Below, piece by piece: positions 37,259-45,730 of a stretch of 50,266 nucleotides of DNA. The notes below the pieces were generated by a model that saw only the letters and a program-made list of their open reading frames with translations, was not told the DNA's origin and made no database searches. The DNA is from Salsipaludibacter albus (GTDB taxonomy: Bacteria > Actinomycetota > Nitriliruptoria > Nitriliruptorales > Nitriliruptoraceae). Made by a program: the position numbers and the translations under genes. The stretch is from NCBI RefSeq assembly GCF_019798055.1, contig NZ_JAHOPH010000027.1, positions 1 through 50,266 of the forward strand. The letters run 5' to 3'. Within the stretch, counting starts at the first letter, position 1. Every line of letters begins with the position of its first letter.

Positions 37259-37461
37259 CACCATGGATCATCATCACCCTGTTCGTTGCCGCCGTCATCT
37301 GCCTCGCCTGGGTGCTGGGTCGCCGGGAAACCGACGGTTCGTTCGACGTCGGACCAGGCTCAGCGTCACGACCCGGACTCAAGCGCCTGTTCGACTTCGG
37401 GCCCGGCGGCTGGTCCGACGACGGCATCCGCCAACGGCCCGCCCCCCCCGACGACGAATGA
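37255..37461 (+). CDS. Small single-pass membrane protein
   Basis: A 68-residue protein starting at an ATG that overlaps the previous stop. Residues 3-20 (PWIIITLFVAAVICLAWVL) form one membrane helix, followed by a cytoplasmic or extracellular polar tail (GRRETDGSFDVGPGS... LKRLFDFGPGGWSDDG). No family is known to me. Its overlap with the sigma-factor operon is the main reason to accept it. Confidence 0.6.
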   Translation: MTPWIIITLFVAAVICLAWVLGRRETDGSFDVGPGSASRPGLKRLFDFGPGGWSDDGIRQRPAPPDDE

Positions 37462-38248
37462 ACCCACCGGCCTGACGTACATCCAGGACGTCGCACCACC
37501 CGTCGGCACTGACGCTGACCGGGCATGGCTGATGTTCCGAGCCCCGTGTGCTCCTGCCGTGCGCTCGCGCACGGGATCGGTCCACGAGCACGATCAAGTC
37601 ATCAGGAACGCTCGGTTCCCGCGCCTCCTCGACGCCTGGACCGGCCGCCCCGCGGCCACAGAAGATCCCGTAGCTCCCAGGAGTCTTGACGCCGGCAACG
37701 AAAGTGGCGCTATCCCGTCCTCCCAGAGGGTTCGTGGCCGTTCGTGGAAGTGTCTAGATCCTCCCGCCGGAATCGGTAAGCGGGCGTCGCCGATCAGGAA
37801 GTGGTGAGTCTCGGGATGTCCGAATTCCATGACCGTCCGTCGCTGTGCTGGTCACTCGCGATTCACGGGGGTTCAGGATCCCGGCGCCGGCGTCGGCCCT
37901 GCCCGGCAAGGGTTCGCCACCGCTGCAGGAGCAGCGACACGAGCATGCGCTGCCCGACGTCGACACGGCGCTGGCCGATGCCGGGTCAGCGGATGCTGGT
38001 GCACGGCCGCCAGCGCACGGCGTCGCGCGCGGGCCCGTCTCGGAGGCTCCGTGGGGGCGGTCCTCGTCGCTCCCGGACATGCGGCCGCATCGGACTTGGG
38101 CGTGACGCGTACATCCTCGACCGCGGCCACCACCTCGTCGCCGCCAGCATGGCCCGAGCAGGTCCCGTCCGCCCATCCCTGCACGGACGGTGCCCATGAC
38201 GGCGCGCTCCGGACCGTGACCGCAGCGCGGTCGCGGGCGACGCCCCAC
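37462..38248. other. 787-bp gap without a recognisable gene
   Basis: Several frames are open because of the high GC content, but none has a family motif, sensible composition and a ribosome site together. It holds a hairpin at 37546-37591 and separates the sigma operon from the convergent lodB gene. It may contain decayed sequence. Confidence 0.5.
37546..37591. repeat. Hairpin element related to the one at 29322
   Basis: The first 31 bases align with 29325-29355 at 25 positions (shared GTGTGCTC, CGTGCGCTC and CGGGA blocks). The inner arms CCGTGCGC and GCGCACGG form an 8-bp palindrome, and outer GTGCTC/GAGCAC pair over 6 bp. It lies 84 bases after the last gene of the sigma-factor operon, where a terminator would be expected. 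Confidence 0.55.
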
Positions 38249-39418
38249 TCACCCGGCGGCGGCAATGGTGGGAGCGGCCGGTGGCCGCGACCCGACAACC
38301 GCCAGCCGGCGCCGCCAGAACGTCGTGTCGAACCGCCGCTCCGTCGCGTAGAGGGCGGCTCGCTCGGCGAGGTGGACGGTGGTGTCGGCGTCGAGTGCCC
38401 GTTCGTGGGCAACCAGTGCGGACTCGCGGCCGTCGTGACCGTCGTCCCCGGCGGCGCCCAGCAGGCGCAGCACGACGTCCGCGCCGGCCATCCCGGTTCG
38501 CAGCGCGCGCACGATGCCGCTGCCGGCGATCGGGTCGACCGCCAGGGCGGCGTCCCCGACGGCCAGCCATGGTCGCCAGTCGCCGCGACGGTCCGACCGA
38601 TGCGTCGCGGCTGTCACGGTGGACGGCCCCCATGCCGGATCGGCGGCCGACCCGCTCGGTGCGATCCACCTGGTCGCCGCGACGGCGTCGGACCATGCGG
38701 GCAGCCGACTCAAGCCCATGCGCGCACACACGTCGGCGTCCGTCAGCAGGACGACGGCGTCACGTGACCTGCCGGCGGGGGCCCGGTACCACCAACCGTC
38801 CGGCGCGGTCTCCACCAGCACGGCACCGGCCTCCGCGGGCGCGCGTCGGGGCACGTGGGAGGCCACCGCCACGAGCCGGTCGAAAGCCCGACGGGTCGCG
38901 CCGAGGCGGCGGCCGACCAGGGCACGACGGCCGGTCGCGTCCACGACGACGTCCGCCGCGACTCGTGACGTTCGCCCGCGGCCGGAACCGGCACGCACGG
39001 CCACGTCCCAGCCGCCGCTTCCGCCGACCACGTCCGTGACGCCACGGCCGCAGACGACGGTGGCCCCGGCGTCGGACGCCCAGGACCGCAACATCCGGTC
39101 GAAGGCGCCCCGGTCGACGTGCCAGCCCCGTCCGGTCGGAGTCACCAGGTGGGAGTGGCGCAGGATCTCCGGCCCACCCCACGCACTGGCCGTGCCGCCG
39201 GACGGAACCGGGTCGAGCGCGCGGAAGCCCGTCCAGGCACCCAGTTCGACGAGCAGCGGTTCGACCTCGGGCGCCAGCGACTCCCCGACACGCGGCCGCG
39301 GGCCCCCGTCCCGCTCGAGCACCACCACGTCGGCCCCGGCCCGTGTGAGCAGGCACGCCGTGACGGCACCGGCCGGGCCGCCGCCGGCCACCACCACGTC
39401 GAACCGGCCATCAGCCAT
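38249..39418 (-). CDS. LodB-like FAD-dependent oxidoreductase
   Basis: A 389-residue flavoprotein of the tryptophan-halogenase/geranylgeranyl-reductase-like group. The FAD Rossmann motif is VVVAGGGPAGAVTACLLTRAG at the N-terminus, followed by ERDGGPRPRVGESLAPE. The second FAD motif is WLAVGDAALAVDPIAGSGIVRAL. LodB-type flavoproteins are needed to form the cysteine tryptophylquinone in the adjacent LodA-type oxidase, and this gene overlaps the lodA-like stop by eight bases, so that role is the natural reading. It would act in the cytoplasm before the oxidase matures. Confidence 0.85.
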   Translation of the reverse strand: MADGRFDVVVAGGGPAGAVTACLLTRAGADVVVLERDGGPRPRVGESLAPEVEPLLVELGAWTGFRALDPVPSGGTASAWGGPEILRHSHLVTPTGRGWHVDRGAFDRMLRSWASDAGATVVCGRGVTDVVGGSGGWDVAVRAGSGRGRTSRVAADVVVDATGRRALVGRRLGATRRAFDRLVAVASHVPRRAPAEAGAVLVETAPDGWWYRAPAGRSRDAVVLLTDADVCARMGLSRLPAWSDAVAATRWIAPSGSAADPAWGPSTVTAATHRSDRRGDWRPWLAVGDAALAVDPIAGSGIVRALRTGMAGADVVLRLLGAAGDDGHDGRESALVAHERALDADTTVHLAERAALYATERRFDTTFWRRRLAVVGSRPPAAPTIAAAG

Positions 39419-41972
39419 CGCCGAGCCGCACTGTCGCCTCACGTGCGAAGGGCGTTCCGACCGGCGACACGCCGGTGAGGCGGAGCCTGCCGACCACGGC
39501 CGGCGCGGCGCCCGCAGGGACTCGGGCCTCGAACGTGGCGTCGTCGACCGGTTCGAGATCGTGCTCGACGACGCGGCCGGCACGGCCGCGCCACGCAAGC
39601 CACGCGTCCGGCCGCGGCGCCCCGGCGGGCAGGTCGACCGCGAGCCGGATCGTGGCCGACGTGCCGTGCCGGTCGACCGCCACGGCAGGTGTCGGGCCGC
39701 CGGCCACGACGGCGACCACGTCACATCCGAGCGCGGGTCCGTCGGTCGGATCGCCCCTCGACGGTTGCAGTGCCATCCTGCCGATGCCGCCGTCACCCAT
39801 GCCTTCCAGGACGGTCGGGTCGGTCCCGTCCTCGGACCCGTCCGTCCGTGCGTCGCACGGGCGCCCCTGCCGGACCAGCACGTGCCACACGCCACGACGT
39901 TCCTCGCGGCCCTCCGGCCCGAACGGCAGGCGAATACCAAAACGCGTGGACTCGGCGTCGCGACGATGCAAGAGGCGATCGTCGGCCGCTGCGGCCCAGG
40001 GTTCGAGCAGGCGGCCGAGCGGGGACTGGACCCGGACGTCGAAGCGCTCCGGGTCGGCACTGCGAACGACCACCTCCACGTGGTCGTCGAGTTCGGTCAC
40101 GAACACCGGAAGGCGCTGCAGGACACCCACCGGCACGCGACCCCGCACGATCGTGGCCACCGGGCGTCCGTCGGCCAGGCGCGACACCCAGCGATGCAGC
40201 GCCAGGTCGTCGGCTGGAGCGCCTTCCTCGGGCACGGACCCGGGCGTGGGCCCCGACGCTGACGGCACGGCGACGGTGACGGGCCATCGGGTCCGGCTGC
40301 CGCGGTCCACGACGACCACCGTCTCGGTCCTGGCACGACCGCCACGATCCACCTCCACCGGCACGACCACGCGCCGCACCGCACCGGACCAGCCCTGCAC
40401 CATCCGGGCCCGGCGGCCTCGGACGCGCCGGGTGCGCTCGATCTCCAACGTCACGCGATGGTCGCCGCCGTCGGCGGCGATGACGTCGAACGCCACGGTT
40501 GTTTCGGCAGGTCCCCCGGTGTCGCCGCCCAGTGCAAGCAGGTGGGAGGAGTGCGGGAAGAGGATCGGCTGCGTGCACACCTCCCGCTCCACGTGGGCGT
40601 CGCCCTCGTGGAGCACGAAGCCTCGCCGGTCCCACGTCCGCAGCATGTGGCCGTAGTCGTTGACGGGCACCCAGGGATGGGACGTCGTCGCGCCCGGGGC
40701 ACGGACGTCGTCGGGACGGGGTACCGGCCACCAACTGCCGGCACAGGCGGCGAAGTCGGCCTGCCACGGCAGCGCCATGCCGCGGATGAGGTCGCCGGGG
40801 ACGAGCGCACGGACGTCCAGGCGGAACGGTTCGACGTACTTGGTGTCGTCCACGACAGGGGCGAGTCCGTGATCGGGCAGCCCGCCTGCCTCAATCCCCG
40901 GGAAGAAGGGTCCTCCGACGCAGGCCTCGAGCGCAGCGCGGGTCAGCCCGTCCGGCGTGACGGGCCACTGCGCCTCCGGCGGGCCCTGCCAGTCGTCGAC
41001 GAACTGGCCGGCGTGCCAGCGCTCGAGGTGGGTGTACTGCACCTGGGTCACCCTCGCATCGCGCTTGGACAACTTCGGCATCACGTTGAACGACGCCGGG
41101 CTCGACGGCGCCGTGATCCACGAGAAGACGTGGTTGCGCTGGTCGAGGCTCGTCATCGGCTCCACCCACCACGTCGGGTCGCTGTGGTGGTCCCCGATGT
41201 CGTGGACCCAGGCGATGTCGCGGGCGCGCTGCAGGATCGGGTGCACGTCGCGGGTGTACGACGTGGTGGCGGGCATCGGCACCATGCCGCAGGCGACCAT
41301 CTCGGCCAGGACACGGTCGTACAGGGTCGTAATGCTGTCCTGGTCCGGCGCGAACTTCGGCGGCCCGACGATCACCCAGGCAGGGGCGGCAGCGGTCCAG
41401 TCGGTCGTGCCCTTGCGCCGGAGCCGCGCGCTCACCGGGCCGTCGCTGACGTCGTCCCACCAGCACGAGTTGTACCAATAGCTGCCCATCCCCTCGTGTG
41501 CCGGCGAACCGGCCGCGCCGCGCCCCCCGAGTACGTACAGACGTGCGACGCCGTCCGTGAGCAACTGGCCCAGCGACACGGGCACCGTCGGCTGGCCGTC
41601 GAACGTGATCTGCCCGCCGTCCAGCGGCACCTGGCCGGCCGGCCCGTCGATCCGCTTGCGCCCGGGGTCGATGGTCAGGTCGGCCGCGGACCCCGCGTTG
41701 CCGCGTGCCGGGTGGGCGGCCTTGGCGTTGGCCACGTGCACCGACCATTGGATGTCGTGGTCCGCGCCGGACACCTCCACGGCCGTTCCGTCGTCGAAGT
41801 GTTCGAAGATGCGGAACCTTGCGGCCTGGCGCTTGACCCGGCACTTGTCGTCCTTGAACCCGCCTTGGGGGTTTGGGCGACCGCCCACGAGTTCGGGCCC
41901 CACGAACCACTCCGGGCTGTTGCCGACCCGCGCGATGCCGATCGCGGGATGGATCCGGAAGGTGCTGGCCAC
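39411..41972 (-). CDS. LodA/GoxA-like quinoprotein amino-acid oxidase with C-terminal extension
   Basis: An 853-residue protein. The N-terminus RIHPAIGIARVGNSPEWFVGPE is the LodA/GoxA signature. These oxidases use a cysteine tryptophylquinone made from a Cys and a Trp of the chain, and release hydrogen peroxide. The likely Cys is C410 in WQADFAACAGSWW, with Asp406 four residues before it as in LodA, and the likely Trp is W447 in TWDRRGFVL; both are inferred. The LodA-like part ends near residue 480. The other ~370 residues (starting around AFDVIAADGGDHRVTLEIE) are beta-rich and lie outside the usual 680-730-residue length. GTG 41972 has GGAGGGAG before it. No signal peptide is visible. The substrate (lysine, glycine or other) is unknown. 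Confidence 0.85.
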   Translation of the reverse strand: MASTFRIHPAIGIARVGNSPEWFVGPELVGGRPNPQGGFKDDKCRVKRQAARFRIFEHFDDGTAVEVSGADHDIQWSVHVANAKAAHPARGNAGSAADLTIDPGRKRIDGPAGQVPLDGGQITFDGQPTVPVSLGQLLTDGVARLYVLGGRGAAGSPAHEGMGSYWYNSCWWDDVSDGPVSARLRRKGTTDWTAAAPAWVIVGPPKFAPDQDSITTLYDRVLAEMVACGMVPMPATTSYTRDVHPILQRARDIAWVHDIGDHHSDPTWWVEPMTSLDQRNHVFSWITAPSSPASFNVMPKLSKRDARVTQVQYTHLERWHAGQFVDDWQGPPEAQWPVTPDGLTRAALEACVGGPFFPGIEAGGLPDHGLAPVVDDTKYVEPFRLDVRALVPGDLIRGMALPWQADFAACAGSWWPVPRPDDVRAPGATTSHPWVPVNDYGHMLRTWDRRGFVLHEGDAHVEREVCTQPILFPHSSHLLALGGDTGGPAETTVAFDVIAADGGDHRVTLEIERTRRVRGRRARMVQGWSGAVRRVVVPVEVDRGGRARTETVVVVDRGSRTRWPVTVAVPSASGPTPGSVPEEGAPADDLALHRWVSRLADGRPVATIVRGRVPVGVLQRLPVFVTELDDHVEVVVRSADPERFDVRVQSPLGRLLEPWAAAADDRLLHRRDAESTRFGIRLPFGPEGREERRGVWHVLVRQGRPCDARTDGSEDGTDPTVLEGMGDGGIGRMALQPSRGDPTDGPALGCDVVAVVAGGPTPAVAVDRHGTSATIRLAVDLPAGAPRPDAWLAWRGRAGRVVEHDLEPVDDATFEARVPAGAAPAVVGRLRLTGVSPVGTPFAREATVRLGDG

Positions 41973-42099
41973 GACGCTCCCTCCTCTGACGCGGGCCAAG
42001 GGGCCCAGCACGCACCCTAGGTGGCCGGGACCGGGTGCAAGTCGGGTCGCGGCCGGCGATCTGCGGACGACAGACAGGTCGCGTGCGGACCCTTCAGGC

Positions 42100-42406
42100 C
42101 GTGTCGACGAGGAGTCGTGATCGTCGTGGAAGGCGAACTGGACTTCCGACTCGGGGACGAGCGTGGGAGGCTTCAGCCCGGTGGCTGCTGTGGATGCCCA
42201 GGCAACTGCCGCATGCGGTCGCGAACCTGTCCGAAGGAGCCTGCAGGTTCTTCACGATCGTCACGACGGCAGGCATCCAAGACTTCTTCCGTGCCCAGCG
42301 TGACTACCTGGAGTCGCTTCCGGTGGGCCAGGCGCCCGATCCTGTGGAGCTCGCGAGTGTGCCCGGAGCCCGACAACGACGAGTGGTCGGCCTGCCTCTG
42401 TCCTGA
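42100..42406 (+). pseudogene. Remnant of a cupin-domain gene, with frameshifts
   Basis: Cupin sequence is split between frames. VDEES, then VIVVEGELDFRLGDERGRLQPGG, then LLWMPRQLPHAVANLSEGACRFFTIVTTAGIQDFF and YLESLP...PDPVELASVPGARQRRVVGLPLS read as one small cupin only if shifts near 42115 and 42186 are allowed. The part before VDEES, where the first metal histidines would be, is missing. It lies head-to-head with lodA and next to the IS110 element. Confidence 0.7.
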
Positions 42407-42674
42407 CTGGCGGCGGTGCTTGGCCGAGGGTCGCAGCCGCGAAACGTCGTGGAACGCGGCTTCCGCCATGACGCATACGTCGCACCCCTGCAGCCCAGGG
42501 CCGGCCCCGGGTATTCAGATCGGACCCTCTCTCTGTCAAGACCGGGTCTCGCTGTCTGATTCGCTGGGCATGGAAGGACTGTCCGTCGCCGATGGATCCG
42601 GTGCGGACTAGGGTTGAGGGCGGCGGTTCGGGATGTGACTTGAACCAAGCGCCGGTGTCAGGGATGCAAGCCGG
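42407..42674. other. 268-bp region between the cupin remnant and the IS110 transposase
   Basis: No gene is recognised. It should hold the right end of the IS110 element. IS110 ends have no inverted repeats, so the border cannot be set by eye. Confidence 0.4.
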
Positions 42675-43742
42675 TCACGCGGCCTTCGGGCTCGTTCCCT
42701 GGTGTCCATCCCGGACCGTCTCACGTCGAGCGTCGGCGACCATGCGCCGATGGCTCACGTCCGACAGCTGCCGTTTGAGCGACCGGACCGCTTCGCCGTG
42801 GCTCTTGTGCTGGGCGATCTTGCGGTCGTAGTGGGCCCGACCCTTGGCGCCGTGACGAATCTGGCTGATCGCGGCGGCGTGGATGACCTTGTTGAGCTGA
42901 CGGTTGCCGCCCCGGTTCAACCGATGGCGGTGCTGGTCGCCAGACGAGGCGTCCAGCGGCGCGGTGCCGTTGAACGACGCGAAGTGACCCCGGGTGGGGA
43001 ACCGTCCGATGTCATCGACAATCGCGACGATGGTGGCCGCGCCCGTTTCGGCGATCCCAAAGACTTCGGTCAGGCTGGACCCGTGGACGCCAAGCGCCTG
43101 GCGGACCCGCGCCTCGGCGGTCCTGATCCGGCTGTTGAGCCAGCGCCATTCCGCCAGCAGGTCCTTGACGGCCTGACGACGCGCGGCATCCGCGGGGTTG
43201 TCGGTGCGGATACGGCGCAACGCCGCCGAGGCCCGTTTGACCGTCAGGGCCTTCTTGGCGCCGCCTTCGGACAGTTCGGTGAGCCGGACGTGGAGCCGGC
43301 AGATCACCTGCTGGCGGCGTGACACCAGATGCCAGCGGCTATCCAGCAGCACCCGCAGCTCCGCCGGCGCGTCGTCGCGGCAGACCTGCCGGAGCCGGGC
43401 GTGGGTGGCGCCGACGATCGCGACCGCGCGGGCATCGAAGCCCTCGGTCTTGCGACCCGAATGGCCCGACAGCCGCCGCGTCCGGGCGGTCATCGTGGCC
43501 GGAACGTCCACCACGGTCTCGCCGGCGGCGACCAACTGTTGGCCCAGCAGCCGACCCAACCCGCTGACGTTCTCGATCGCGAAGATCCGGTCCGGCCACC
43601 GGTCGGCCCAGGCCAGCAGCCGGACCAGTTGTCGCCGGTCCGCAGCCAGACGCAGTTGATCGTGGATCTCGTCGTGGGCATCGAGCACCACCGCGGTGTG
43701 GGACCGTTTGTGGGCATCGATGCCGATGATGGTTGCAGCCAT
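42675..43742 (-). CDS. IS110 family transposase (DEDD recombinase)
   Basis: A 355-residue recombinase. The RuvC-like N-terminal domain opens with TIIGIDAHKRSHTAVVLD (catalytic Asp9) and has Glu57 in FAIENVSGLG. The C-terminal Transposase_20 domain has VFGIAETGAATIVAIVDDIG, FASFNGTAPLDASSGDQ and RLNRGGNRQLNKVIHAAA, including the serine region required for strand exchange. It appears full-length. GAGGAGG is placed before the ATG at 43742. An 86-bp internal piece of this gene recurs exactly at 50181-50266. Confidence 0.93.
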   Translation of the reverse strand: MAATIIGIDAHKRSHTAVVLDAHDEIHDQLRLAADRRQLVRLLAWADRWPDRIFAIENVSGLGRLLGQQLVAAGETVVDVPATMTARTRRLSGHSGRKTEGFDARAVAIVGATHARLRQVCRDDAPAELRVLLDSRWHLVSRRQQVICRLHVRLTELSEGGAKKALTVKRASAALRRIRTDNPADAARRQAVKDLLAEWRWLNSRIRTAEARVRQALGVHGSSLTEVFGIAETGAATIVAIVDDIGRFPTRGHFASFNGTAPLDASSGDQHRHRLNRGGNRQLNKVIHAAAISQIRHGAKGRAHYDRKIAQHKSHGEAVRSLKRQLSDVSHRRMVADARRETVRDGHQGTSPKAA

Positions 43743-44050
43743 GTCGACCTCCTCGTCGAGGGCAAGGGACGTCGCGGTCGACAGACCTGATGTGAGCCAG
43801 CGCTCCGCAATCCTCTCTCGAGTCAGACCGCGACCAGGACAGGCCCTGCCGGGCGACATTCCGATCCGGAGTCAGCCCTCACGAGGGCGACAGGTGGATA
43901 CAGAGTCAGCCCGACAGGACCCCGAGCACAACGAGTCGCGAACCCGCTGCACCTACCCCCACCTAACCATCAGGTGGCTATCCGAGGCAGTTGGCGGATG
44001 ATCACGAGAGGCGTCGGTCAATGGGCGAGGTTCACGCAGGTTGATGTACC
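43743..44050 (-). ncRNA. Candidate IS110 bridge RNA region
   Basis: IS110-group elements encode a bridge RNA in the non-coding end upstream of the transposase, and its loops pair with donor and target DNA. This stretch lies in that position and has no gene. On the minus strand it shows a GCCCTC/GAGGGC hairpin (43876-43889), a GCCC/GGGC hairpin at about 43842-43853, and three copies of CTGACTC (43820-43826, 43869-43875, 43903-43909). The exact RNA ends are not known. Confidence 0.45.
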
Positions 44051-44218
44051 CATCATGTCCTGTTGAGTCCCCTCCGTCTCGGAGGCACGCCCTGGGAGCA
44101 GTCCGTTGTGGGCGCGCGCGAATAGCCGTTCAGCGCGCGGATGTCTGGGCGACAGGTGGTGTGAGCGCTGCGAAGGTGTGTCTTCTCCTGACTGATCGAG
44201 TCCAATAGCCTCGGTTGT

Positions 44219-45730
44219 GTGGCTGACGACGTGCCGAGGTGGGGGACGACGACGGTGTACCGACGCTTTTCCGGCCACGCAGAGACCATGGGTATCGTCC
44301 GGTTCGAAGGGCGCGCGGTCCTCGGCTGGGGGGCGCTGCTGCTCGGAGCCGGGCCGTTCCTCTTGCTCTGGTTGTTGGTGGAGGCGTGGCCGCCCATGGC
44401 TCGTCTGGACGAACGTGTCGCGGATGGCCTCAATGCGGCTGTCAGCGGCAGTGGCGTGGTCGTGTCGGCGTTGTCTGCGGTCACCGATCTCGGTGGAACG
44501 GGCACGGCCGTCCTGCTGATGACGCTCGCCACCGTGTTCCTGTTGATCCGTCGGCGGCGGCGTCTGGCGACGTTCGTCGTCACCACGGGTCTCGGGCTCG
44601 CGGCGCTGGGGCCCGCGACAAAGGCGATCGTCGACCGGGCACGTCCGATGGTGGACGTGCCGATCGTGCAGACGCCTTCGAACGCGAGCTTTCCGAGCGG
44701 GCACTCGATGACCGCCGTGGTCGTGTACGGGGCGCTGCTGTTGGTGGCGCTGCCCTCCGTGCGCCGTCGTGTGCGCCCGTGGTTGATCGCTGGCGCCGTC
44801 CTGGTGATGGTCGCGGTCGGCCTGACCCGCCTGGCGCTGGGTGTGCACTTCGTCTCCGACGTCCTGGCCGGATGGGCGCTGGGCGTGGGGTGGCTCGCGA
44901 TCACGGGCGGGGCCTTCCGAGCATGGCAGCACGATCTCGACCAGGAGTCCGACGAGCCGCTCGACCCGCTGGACGGGGCACCGGGCGAGGTGGCGCGCCC
45001 AACGACCGGAGCCGGGTCGGCGCTGCCGGGCTGGCAGAGTGCCGGGCGGCCGCTGCTGGTCGCCGCGGGGACGCTGTTCGCCGGGTTCACCGGGCTCGGG
45101 CTGCTGGTCACGGCCGTCCTCGGGCAGGGCTGGCTCGCGAGCGCGGACCGCGGCGTGGTCCGGTGGCTGCTAGAGCGCCGGACATCCGAGCTGACCACCG
45201 TCCTGGACACGGTCGGCATGGTGTCGGGCACACCTGGCTTCATCGCTGCGACGCTGACGATGGTCGTTGTGGGACGGGCGTTCACGGCGACCTGGCGGCC
45301 AGCGCTGTTCGCCGTGGTCGCCGTCATCGGCGAACTTGCGCTGTACCTCGCCACGTCGCAGGTGGTCAGCCGCGCCCGCCCGGCCATCGCCGACCTGACG
45401 GCGGGCCTGCCCACCGCTGCCAGCTTCCCGAGCGGGCACGCGGCCGGCGCAGCGGTCCTCTACGGCGCTGTGGCGGCGCTGGTGGTGGTCTACACCCGAC
45501 CCCGGCGGCGGTGGCTGATCCTGTCCCTGCCGCTGCTGACAGCCCTGGCCGTCAGCGTGTCCCGGCTGTACGTCGCGGCGCACTACCCCACCGACGTGCT
45601 GGCCGGCATGCTGCTGGGCAGTCTCTGGGTGCTCGCGTGCGCCCGCTACCTGCTGCCGGATCCCGACGCCGAACCATCCTTGGCCGGCGAGGTCCGCGCC
45701 GCGGCCGTCGGGGACGAGTTGGACCCATGA
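44219..45730 (+). CDS. Tandem PAP2-domain phosphatase (two phosphatase units in one chain)
   Basis: A 503-residue membrane protein with two complete PAP2 units of about 210 residues. Unit 1 has KAIVDRARP, NASFPSGHSM (His162) and RLALGVHFVSDVLAGW. Unit 2 has SRARPAIADL, AASFPSGHAAG (His407) and RLYVAAHYPTDVLAGML. Both carry all three catalytic motifs, and each is set among five or six helices. PAP2 enzymes dephosphorylate lipids such as undecaprenyl diphosphate, phosphatidate or phosphatidylglycerol phosphate. The GTG at 44219 is used; GTG 44255 and ATG 44288 are alternatives, since all known features start after 44300. It overlaps the next gene by four bases. Confidence 0.85.
   Translation: MADDVPRWGTTTVYRRFSGHAETMGIVRFEGRAVLGWGALLLGAGPFLLLWLLVEAWPPMARLDERVADGLNAAVSGSGVVVSALSAVTDLGGTGTAVLLMTLATVFLLIRRRRRLATFVVTTGLGLAALGPATKAIVDRARPMVDVPIVQTPSNASFPSGHSMTAVVVYGALLLVALPSVRRRVRPWLIAGAVLVMVAVGLTRLALGVHFVSDVLAGWALGVGWLAITGGAFRAWQHDLDQESDEPLDPLDGAPGEVARPTTGAGSALPGWQSAGRPLLVAAGTLFAGFTGLGLLVTAVLGQGWLASADRGVVRWLLERRTSELTTVLDTVGMVSGTPGFIAATLTMVVVGRAFTATWRPALFAVVAVIGELALYLATSQVVSRARPAIADLTAGLPTAASFPSGHAAGAAVLYGAVAALVVVYTRPRRRWLILSLPLLTALAVSVSRLYVAAHYPTDVLAGMLLGSLWVLACARYLLPDPDAEPSLAGEVRAAAVGDELDP

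Larger units (their letters stand above)
42675..44050 (-). mobile_element. IS110 element (borders not resolved)
   Basis: One transposase gene plus a long 5' non-coding stretch, the layout of the IS110 group (the IS1111 group has its long non-coding end 3'). Terminal inverted repeats are not expected. The outer limits given are nominal: the true left end lies somewhere between about 43930 and 44218, and the right end within 42407-42674. Confidence 0.5.

Noticed and set aside
37462-38248. Open frames of 80-160 codons on both strands in the gap before lodB
   Set aside because: Arg/Ala/Ser-rich translations without domains, signals or convincing ribosome sites; they are expected by chance at this GC content.
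40458-42020. A 520-codon plus-strand frame opposite the lodA-like gene
   Set aside because: Antisense shadow of a gene with a clear LodA signature.
43903-43909. The three CTGACTC copies near the IS110 transposase as a CRISPR-like or iteron array
   Set aside because: Only seven bases long, unevenly spaced (49 and 34 bases), and better explained as parts of a structured RNA of the element.
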